A program made the translations under genes and the position numbers. The notes under the pieces are model-generated. The model was not told the DNA's origin. It ran no database searches and was given only the letters and a program-made list of their open reading frames with translations. This document shows positions 20,564 through 25,843 of a DNA stretch of 25,843 nucleotides, in pieces (position 1 is the first letter of the stretch; each line of letters begins with the position of its first letter). Source of the stretch: a virus; IMG/VR virus record IMGVR_UViG_3300021407_000037, positions 1-25,843 of that record, one strand, 5' to 3'.

Positions 20564-21490
20564 CTAAACTTTGGCGATCAGGCGAATGCCCGAACTCAGC
20601 AGGCGTGAATCGACGGCGGCCAGTGCCGCGGCGCGATCGTCATCTTCGCCCGTGTGATCGCAATCTTTGTCGTCGCAGCTGGGGTCGCTGCAGTTTTCGC
20701 AGTCGCCCACCTGGCACTCGGGGCAACTGCACTGGCAATCTTTTCCTGCGCCAACAGAGGCGCGGGCTGCAGCGGCGGCCGCGCTGCGGGTGTCTTTGCA
20801 GCGGCAGTTCTTTTCATCGCCGCAATCGACCATGTGATCGGCGCAGTTGTCGCATTTCGAATCGCGGGCGCAGGCCACGCAGCGACAGTCACACTCGGCC
20901 TCTTTCTTCTTTCCGCGCTCGATGGCGGCGCGCACTTCGGCGGGCAGTCCGTCGATGGCGAGCACCTGCGAGCGCATCTCGGAACGCGCTCCAACGCTCG
21001 TTCCCGTATAGGCCGGGTAGGTGACCGGACCAACATCGTAGAGATCCACGTCTTCGATCTCGCGAGTGCTGATGGTCTTTCCGTCTTTGCTCTCGTCGCG
21101 CCAGGTCTGCTTGGTCACGTTGAAGGCGAAGCTGCAGCCGTCCAGATCGCCGCGGTCGATGGAGGTGTGCACATCGCGGCCCAGCTGGGTGTCAGGCATG
21201 TCATTGATGAAGGTCAAACCCTTGTCGTCCTGCTTCATGCGCAAGGTGCCGCCAGCGGAGCGCCCGAGCAGATGATTCGGGTCGTGATTGAAGAGGCAGC
21301 GCACGTCTTGCTTTTCCTTAAGGGCGCGCGTGAATGTTCCGGGCTTGACGATCTCGACGACGCGATAGGAAGGACTGTCCCAGAGGACATACTCTTCGTC
21401 AAAGACCGCCGCATATCCCTCGATGCCAGGCTTGTCTTGCGCTTTTGTGGCGCGGACCTCTGCACCTTTTGTGAAACGGCGTTCGATCAT
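20564..21490 (-). CDS. Prohead protease (HK97 family, S78) with cysteine-rich C-terminal tail
   Basis: 308 aa. ATG at 21490 overlaps the portal stop as ATGA. Residues 1-165 are a normal HK97-type serine protease: IEGYAAVFDEEYVLWD, FNHDP with catalytic His69, GRSAGGTLRMKQDDKGLTF, RGDLDGCSFAFNV with catalytic Ser120 and VDLYDVGPVTYPAYTGTSV. It cleaves the capsid delta domain inside the prohead. The remaining 130 residues are unusual. Between residues 200 and 277 there are 17 cysteines, mostly as CxC, CxxC and CxxxxC pairs in acidic surroundings (CDCRCVACARDSKCDNCADH), split by an Ala-rich linker. This looks like one or two metal-binding or disulfide knots. The last part is an ordinary helix. 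Loss by self-cleavage after assembly is possible. Confidence 0.9.
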   Translation of the reverse strand: MIERRFTKGAEVRATKAQDKPGIEGYAAVFDEEYVLWDSPSYRVVEIVKPGTFTRALKEKQDVRCLFNHDPNHLLGRSAGGTLRMKQDDKGLTFINDMPDTQLGRDVHTSIDRGDLDGCSFAFNVTKQTWRDESKDGKTISTREIEDVDLYDVGPVTYPAYTGTSVGARSEMRSQVLAIDGLPAEVRAAIERGKKKEAECDCRCVACARDSKCDNCADHMVDCGDEKNCRCKDTRSAAAAAARASVGAGKDCQCSCPECQVGDCENCSDPSCDDKDCDHTGEDDDRAAALAAVDSRLLSSGIRLIAKV

Positions 21491-23313
21491 GATTTCACCT
21501 CGATATCGGTTTCTTCTTTTGCTGCGGACGTGGCCGCGGTGCGATACGCTTCGACAGCCAGGGCCCGGACGGCGCGCACCAGTTCACGCTGCGCGATCGC
21601 ATCGGCCGATCCGTTGGCTGTGCCCCAGGACTCGTTGTTTGAACGGTGCTGCATGGTTTCCAGGTAGCCGGCGAGGAAGCGCGAGCTTTCGAGTCCGTCA
21701 GGACTCGGGGCGGCGCCAAACATCGCAGCCGCGTGGCGCTCGAGCTCCTCACCGATGCTTACCAGGACCGGCATAAAAACCTGCCGGAATGTCTTCAAAT
21801 CACACTGAGAACGCGCGGTAACACGCCCGAAAGCGTCGCGAAAAAGCCGCGAATAGGCGCTGGAAACGCGCTGAATCAGCAGCCGGCCGCGGTTACCTTT
21901 GGACTTGCCCTTTTTCCCGGGCTTGTCGTCACTTTCGTTACCCTGCTGCTCGTTGTCTTGGTCGTCATCTCCGCCGGCGCCGGGCAGTGCGGGCGTGGCG
22001 AAGAGCTGGTCGACCGGAGCCATGTTGATCTGCATCCAGGTGGTGTCGGCCGCGGGCGTGGGCAGGGGATTGTCGTTGAGGCGGGCGCGCGCATCGTTCG
22101 GCTGCCACACGCCCCACTGCACCATAGCCTGGATGAATGCGCGAAGATCTGCAGCCGCGGGCGTGACCAGCGGCCAGGTATCGAAGAACACTCCAAACTT
22201 GCGGCCGGCACCGCGGCCGGTGGCAGGCCGCGGGAAAAGTTTGCGCTTCGCCTCCTGCTCCCAGCAGATGAGATCTGGGCGCAGCGAGAAGGTGAGGAAC
22301 TCCTGGCCGATCTGCTCGACATTGGCGCGGCTGGTTTTTTCGGTGACGCCCACCATGTGCGGCGGCACGTTGCCCATGACTCTACAGATCTCCGAAATCT
22401 GAAAAGCGCGGCTCTCGATGAACTGACCTTCGTTCGGCTTGGTCGAGGTCGGCGTGTATTCTTCGCCACCCTCGAGCACCAGCGGTCGCTGCATGTTCTC
22501 TCCGCCCCAGGCTTCCTGCACTTCGCGAACAAAGTTGGCCTTATCTTCGGGTGAGAGGGTGCCGGGCAGCTTGAAGATCCCGTAGCCGAGCGCGCCGTTG
22601 CCGAAAAACTTTCCGCCGAACTTTTCCGTGGCCAGCGCCAGGCCCACGGCGTTGCGCGCGAGCTGGATGACGTCTTGCCCGATGCGGCCGTCGAGAGCCA
22701 GGCCCGGCATGTGCATCATGTCGGCCGCGAGAATTCCGCGCTCGGCCGTGTGGCCTTCGTTCATGCCTTCTTCGGTGTCGATCGGCGAAGTCTCGACGCC
22801 TTCTGTCGTGGCATAGAAAAGATCCCCTGGCCGCACCAGCTCGCCGCGGATGATCATCTTCTCGGACGCGCGGCGCACTTTCATACGCGCGGGGTTGCGG
22901 GGCCAGAGCGCTACCGGCCGTTCGCCGCCGTCGCGCTGGATCTCGATGTAGCCATTGCCCCAGAGCATGCGGTGCGCCTGCACCGTCTTGCGCAGGGTGA
23001 AGCTCGACATTTCATCGTTAGGCTCGTGATCGAGCAGATCCCAGAGGCTGTGATCGTGGGCGATGCGCCGGTTGATGCGGCCGTCTTCGTTGACGATCTT
23101 CTCGAAGATCTTGAGATCGAGCGCGGCGACGGCGCCGGCCTTCAGTTCGACACAGCAATAGACCGTGGAAACCTGCAGCGCCGTCAGCTCGGAGACGCGG
23201 ATCCCGGAGTCGGTACGGCCGCCGTTGTAAATGTCGAGCAGCCACTCCGCAGGGAACGAGAGCGGTGTCTGCGGATTCTCAAGCGAGCTGCGGAACTCAG
23301 AGATTAGGCCCAT
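21487..23313 (-). CDS. Portal protein, HK97 family, with charged C-terminal extension
   Basis: 608 aa, ATG at 23313 immediately after the stop of the small membrane gene. Portals form the twelve-subunit ring at the capsid vertex through which DNA enters. Residues 1-430 match the HK97 family: SELTALQVSTVYCCVELKAG, a DHSLWDLLDHEPNDEMSSFT clamp helix, LWGNGYIEIQRD, RPGDLFYATTEG, QLARNAVGLALATEKFGGKF, EYTPTSTKPNEGQFIESRAF, ISEICRVMGNVPPHMVG and ANVEQIGQEFLTFSLRP. Residues about 447-478 are an unstructured Asp/Gln/Lys linker (GGDDDQDNEQQGNESDDKPG). A helical C-terminal domain of 125 residues follows, with FRDAFGRVTARSQCDLKTF, longer than the usual 400-450 aa portal. The last four bases overlap the protease start. 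Confidence 0.93.
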   Translation of the reverse strand: MGLISEFRSSLENPQTPLSFPAEWLLDIYNGGRTDSGIRVSELTALQVSTVYCCVELKAGAVAALDLKIFEKIVNEDGRINRRIAHDHSLWDLLDHEPNDEMSSFTLRKTVQAHRMLWGNGYIEIQRDGGERPVALWPRNPARMKVRRASEKMIIRGELVRPGDLFYATTEGVETSPIDTEEGMNEGHTAERGILAADMMHMPGLALDGRIGQDVIQLARNAVGLALATEKFGGKFFGNGALGYGIFKLPGTLSPEDKANFVREVQEAWGGENMQRPLVLEGGEEYTPTSTKPNEGQFIESRAFQISEICRVMGNVPPHMVGVTEKTSRANVEQIGQEFLTFSLRPDLICWEQEAKRKLFPRPATGRGAGRKFGVFFDTWPLVTPAAADLRAFIQAMVQWGVWQPNDARARLNDNPLPTPAADTTWMQINMAPVDQLFATPALPGAGGDDDQDNEQQGNESDDKPGKKGKSKGNRGRLLIQRVSSAYSRLFRDAFGRVTARSQCDLKTFRQVFMPVLVSIGEELERHAAAMFGAAPSPDGLESSRFLAGYLETMQHRSNNESWGTANGSADAIAQRELVRAVRALAVEAYRTAATSAAKEETDIEVKS

Positions 23314-23541
23314 TTACTTTTTTCGCAAACCGCGGATGAAGCTGCTGGTTAGCTCGAGCACAGGAAGCAGAAGACAGAAGCCGCCGGCAGCGATCAGTCC
23401 GAACTCGACCTTCACTAGGCCAACGCCGGCGGAGACCATCGCAGCGCCGCAAACGTAGAGCGCATCGGCACGCCAGGAAGCACGTGCGCGCGCTTGTTGC
23501 TCTCGTGTATGCCGATCGATCGGAAGCGGGTTGCTGCTCAT
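23314..23541 (-). CDS. Small two-helix membrane protein between terminase and portal
   Basis: 75 aa. I choose the ATG at 23541, not the earlier one at 23556, because it overlaps the large terminase stop as ATGA and GGAGA lies nine bases ahead. The first 25 residues are charged (MSSNPLPIDRHTREQQARAR). Two hydrophobic helices follow (ADALYVCGAAMVSAGVGLV and FGLIAAGGFCLLLPVLEL), with a basic end GLRKK. The family is not recognised. Small holin-like or membrane-anchoring proteins are rarely encoded at this place. The reading frame, start site and coupling make the gene real, but no function is evident. Confidence 0.7.
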   Translation of the reverse strand: MSSNPLPIDRHTREQQARARASWRADALYVCGAAMVSAGVGLVKVEFGLIAAGGFCLLLPVLELTSSFIRGLRKK

Positions 23542-25295
23542 AGCGGAATTCTCCAAAGCCGCGGGCGCGTGGTGACTGGTGTCGCCATCGAGCGGCTGAT
23601 CGCCATGACCAGCGCCACGATGCCGTCGATCTTTTCTCGCACCTTCGACTTATCAGGTTTCAGATTGCCCGCGGGATCCGTGGACACGACCAGGTTGTCG
23701 GCCATCCAGGTGAGCACGGGATTATTGCCGTGATCGAACTCGGCCGCGACGATCATTTTCAGAAGCTCTTTCGTCGGGGCGCTCATCGACTGATAGCCCT
23801 GCCGGCATTCAACCATCTGGAATCCGTCGGCGATCAGCTGAGTGGAAAGCTGCGTCGCGTTCCAGGGATCGAAGGCGGTTTCGACGATGTGGAATTCGCG
23901 CGCCAGCTTGCGGTGCTGCTCGCGGATGAAGTCGTAGTCGATGACATCGCCGGGCGTTGCGGTGATGAAGCCCTGCCGCACCCAGACGTCGTAAGGAACG
24001 CGATCGCGCTTGGAGCGCTGCTCGATCGAGTTCTGAGGCACGAAGAAAAACGGCAACACGCGCGCACGCTCGAGGCCGGATTGTTTCGGGAAGAAAAGAA
24101 CGGGAGCGGCGGCGATGTCGATCGTGTTGGCCAGATCATCGCCGCCAAAACAAGTCTTGCCTTTAAGTTCCTGTATCCAGCGCTGGCGCGTCTCGACGGG
24201 ATCGGCCGCGGCGGAACATGCGGCCCACTTGTGCGGGGCGATGGCGCGCTCGTCCTGCTGCGTCCAGACGTTGAGGTGCAGCCGGAGGAAAGAGTTCAGC
24301 GCTGTCGGTTCGTTCTTGGCGCGCTGGGCCTGCTCGCGCAGATACTCGATCTTCACCGATTTGCCGAAATTCGGATTGCACTTCTGCCACTCGAGTTCGC
24401 TCTCCCAGTCAGCGCCGTCGTCGAGCATGGCGACGAAAGCGAAGAAAGTGTCGTCTTGGAGCACGCCCTCGAGGATCTTGCGGGCATACTCGTATTGCGC
24501 GTAGCAGAACGAATGGCGATCGTAGCCGTGCGTGGTGATGCCGATCATGAGCGGCTGCCGGCGAGCGGCCTGGGACGTCGCCAGGACGTCCCAGAGATCG
24601 CGGCTGGCATGGACGTGGACCTCGTCGGCGAGGCCTGCGGAGGCGTTGAGGCCGTGGTGGGTTTCATCGTCGGCCGAGAGTGGCATGAAGCGGGAATTCG
24701 TGGCCAGGACGTGCAGGTTGTTCTTCACGTGCCCGACGCGCTTCGAGAGTGCCGGCGAGGCGTTGCGCATCTGCACGGCTTCGTCGAAGATCAGCTTCGC
24801 CTGGTCCTTGGTCGACGCGAATGTGTAGACCTCGGCGCCAGGCTCACCGTCGGCGACCAGGAGATAGAGACCCAGTCCGGAGACCTCAGTGGTCTTGCCG
24901 TTTTTCCGCGGCACGGCGATGTAGGCGATTCGAAAGCGCCTGGTACCGTCAGCGCGCTTCCAGCCGAAGATCATGGCGACCTGGAAGGCCTGGAAGAGCT
25001 CGAGCTGGAACGGCTGCCCGGCCCACTCACCTTTCGAGTGATGCAAGAAGGCGAAGAAGTCGATCGCGCGCCGCGCGGCGTCCACGTCGAAGCGCAGGCC
25101 GCGCTTCGGGCCGTCGACGAGATCCCGCAGGTGCCGCTCGCAAGCGAGACGGATCAACTGGTTGACAGGGATCTCGCCCGACAGCACTCCCTCGATGTAC
25201 AGATCCCAGGGAGCGCTAGTTCGGTTTGCTGCTGCTGGTTTGTCGCGGCGCGTTGAGGAACGTTTCGAACGGGTCGGCATCGTCGCTGTCGGCAT
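23538..25295 (-). CDS. Terminase large subunit (Terminase_1/YmfN type ATPase-nuclease)
   Basis: 585 aa. ATG at 25295 or 25280; both are in frame and overlap the small terminase by 80 or 65 bases, with no strong ribosome site. It packages DNA: the ATPase drives translocation and the nuclease cuts concatemers. Seen: a helical N-terminus with WAGQPFQLELFQAFQVAMIF (91-110), Walker A PRKNGKT (129-135), Walker B acidic pair in GLADEVH (221-227) and a TTHG coupling motif near 254. Nuclease acidic residues lie in FGGDDLANTIDIAAAPV (383-399) and a DKSKVREKIDGIVALVMA motif near 548-565. All landmarks of the HK97-type family are present, so it looks active. It is placed after small terminase and before portal as expected. 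Confidence 0.94.
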   Translation of the reverse strand: MPTATMPTRSKRSSTRRDKPAAANRTSAPWDLYIEGVLSGEIPVNQLIRLACERHLRDLVDGPKRGLRFDVDAARRAIDFFAFLHHSKGEWAGQPFQLELFQAFQVAMIFGWKRADGTRRFRIAYIAVPRKNGKTTEVSGLGLYLLVADGEPGAEVYTFASTKDQAKLIFDEAVQMRNASPALSKRVGHVKNNLHVLATNSRFMPLSADDETHHGLNASAGLADEVHVHASRDLWDVLATSQAARRQPLMIGITTHGYDRHSFCYAQYEYARKILEGVLQDDTFFAFVAMLDDGADWESELEWQKCNPNFGKSVKIEYLREQAQRAKNEPTALNSFLRLHLNVWTQQDERAIAPHKWAACSAAADPVETRQRWIQELKGKTCFGGDDLANTIDIAAAPVLFFPKQSGLERARVLPFFFVPQNSIEQRSKRDRVPYDVWVRQGFITATPGDVIDYDFIREQHRKLAREFHIVETAFDPWNATQLSTQLIADGFQMVECRQGYQSMSAPTKELLKMIVAAEFDHGNNPVLTWMADNLVVSTDPAGNLKPDKSKVREKIDGIVALVMAISRSMATPVTTRPRLWRIPL

Positions 25296-25746
25296 TGATT
25301 TGGAGTTTGGATCGCGAGGCCGGCGTGAGACCGAACTCGCTTTCGAAGCTGCGCATGTGCTTGAGTGCGTCAGACTTAACGCGTACCGCGGGATTTGTTT
25401 TCAGAGTGGTGGTGACGGTGTCACCGCCGCGGCTCTGGACAACTTCAGCGATCAGAATTCCGTGCTTCGCGATCGCGGCTTCGGCCATGGCCCACTGTGC
25501 GATCGCTGAGCAGTAGCCGCCGAGGGCATCGCCGTCGGCGACGGTGAGAATCTTCATCGCCTCGATGATCGGAATCAGGCGTTTCCACGCCAGGACTGCG
25601 ATCTTCGATAGGTGCGGCGGCATCTCGGGGATGCCGAGCTTCGGCTTCGGCTCGCGGTGGTTCAACTTTCGCTTGCCGGCATTGCCCTGAAGCTTTCGGA
25701 CGGCTGTTGGCTTACGATTGCGGCCGCCGGATCCTTTACCGCCCAC
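25216..25746 (-). CDS. Terminase small subunit, P27 family
   Basis: 176 aa, GTG at 25746, weak ribosome site (GGTG). It begins MGGKGSGGRNRKPTAVRKLQ, the Gly/Arg-rich opening common to P27-family small terminases. LGIPEMPPHLSKIAVLAWKR, IEAMKILTVADGDALGGYCS and AQWAMAEAAIAKHGILI follow, then NPAVRVKSDALKHMRSFESE and FGLTPASRSKL, the C-terminal P-x-x-[RK] motif of this family. It binds packaging sites on the phage DNA and activates the large subunit. The C-terminal Ser/Lys tail overlaps the large terminase start. It is the first gene of the block; the promoter must lie in the following 97 bases or beyond the edge. Confidence 0.9.
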   Translation of the reverse strand: MGGKGSGGRNRKPTAVRKLQGNAGKRKLNHREPKPKLGIPEMPPHLSKIAVLAWKRLIPIIEAMKILTVADGDALGGYCSAIAQWAMAEAAIAKHGILIAEVVQSRGGDTVTTTLKTNPAVRVKSDALKHMRSFESEFGLTPASRSKLQINADSDDADPFETFLNAPRQTSSSKPN

Positions 25747-25843
25747 TTTTCACCGAAAATTCTTTTGCTGCGGCCGCGTGTGTGGTGTTTGAAGCCGGTC
25801 GTAGGCCACCGCTGCGGCGAAACTCGCCCCCCCTCCCCCCCCC
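25747..25843. other. Upstream edge with a C-only tract
   Basis: 97 bases upstream of the small terminase. I see no gene, no clear promoter and no attachment site. The last about 20 bases on the plus strand are C apart from a single T, unlike anything else in the window. This most likely marks a contig end, a sequencing artefact or a cap added during library preparation, and should not be read as biology without reads across it. Confidence 0.6.

Noticed and set aside
20654-21667. 337-codon plus-strand frame opposite the protease and portal
   Set aside because: Runs antisense through two well-supported genes and their ATGA junction; composition is Ala/Val-rich shadow sequence.
21646-22554. 302-codon plus-strand frame opposite the portal gene
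   Set aside because: Shadow frame of the portal on the other strand; no domain and no start signal.
23730-25256. 508-codon open frame on the plus strand opposite the large terminase
   Set aside because: It is antisense to a gene with all terminase motifs, has low-complexity composition typical of GC-rich shadow frames and no ribosome site or recognisable domain.

Overview
The window is most of the structural (virion) gene block of a tailed double-stranded DNA phage or prophage, about 25.8 kb. The parts present are an HK97-type head (P27-family small terminase, large terminase, portal, prohead protease, major capsid) and a long non-contractile lambda-like tail (connector, adaptor, tail completion, tail tube, frameshifted tail chaperone, tape measure, distal tail proteins). 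Nearly everything is on the minus strand, so transcription runs from the right edge to the left. No integrase, repressor, replication, lysis, tRNA or CRISPR sequence is present, so the window alone does not separate an integrated prophage from a free phage contig. A C-only tract at the extreme right edge suggests a contig end or assembly artefact. GC content is high. Many products carry Sec signal peptides with a predicted cleavage just before Gln (A-Q junctions), and the moron-like genes resemble proteins I associate with soil Acidobacteriota. That host assignment is an inference of moderate to low confidence.

Layout in transcription order: small terminase (25746-25216), large terminase (25295-23538), a small two-helix membrane protein, portal, prohead protease with an unusual cysteine-rich tail, a leader with a stem-loop, then major capsid protein (20428-18830) followed by a very strong intrinsic terminator (18805-18773). 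Next is a stretch from 18733 to 9112 in which ordinary connector genes (gp6/phiE125-gp8-like 15186-14284, head-tail adaptor 13823-13431) are interleaved with exported-looking proteins. These include a 691-aa fibre with about 19 copies of a 20-residue repeat between fibronectin-like domains, a jelly-roll-like protein, and a right-handed beta-helix protein of tailspike/lyase appearance. The tail genes follow: a DUF3168-like completion protein, two tandem paralogous tail tube proteins, the gpG/gpGT chaperone pair with a textbook -1 frameshift signal, a HK97-gp10-like protein and a 779-aa tape measure. The left end carries distal tail/receptor-type genes.

One two-gene unit on the plus strand (2767-3548) sits between the tape measure and the distal tail genes. 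It has its own sigma70-like promoter and a candidate terminator. It encodes an exported protein and a CxxC-transmembrane-CxxC (LITAF-like) membrane protein, which is the classic layout of a phage moron.

The most unusual aspects are the cluster of six Sec-signal-bearing proteins embedded among connector and tail genes, the tandem tail tube paralogs (one with a hydrophobic N-terminal extension, one apparently starting at CTG), a beta-helix gene that appears to start at ATT behind a perfect Shine-Dalgarno, and the 17-cysteine tail of the protease.
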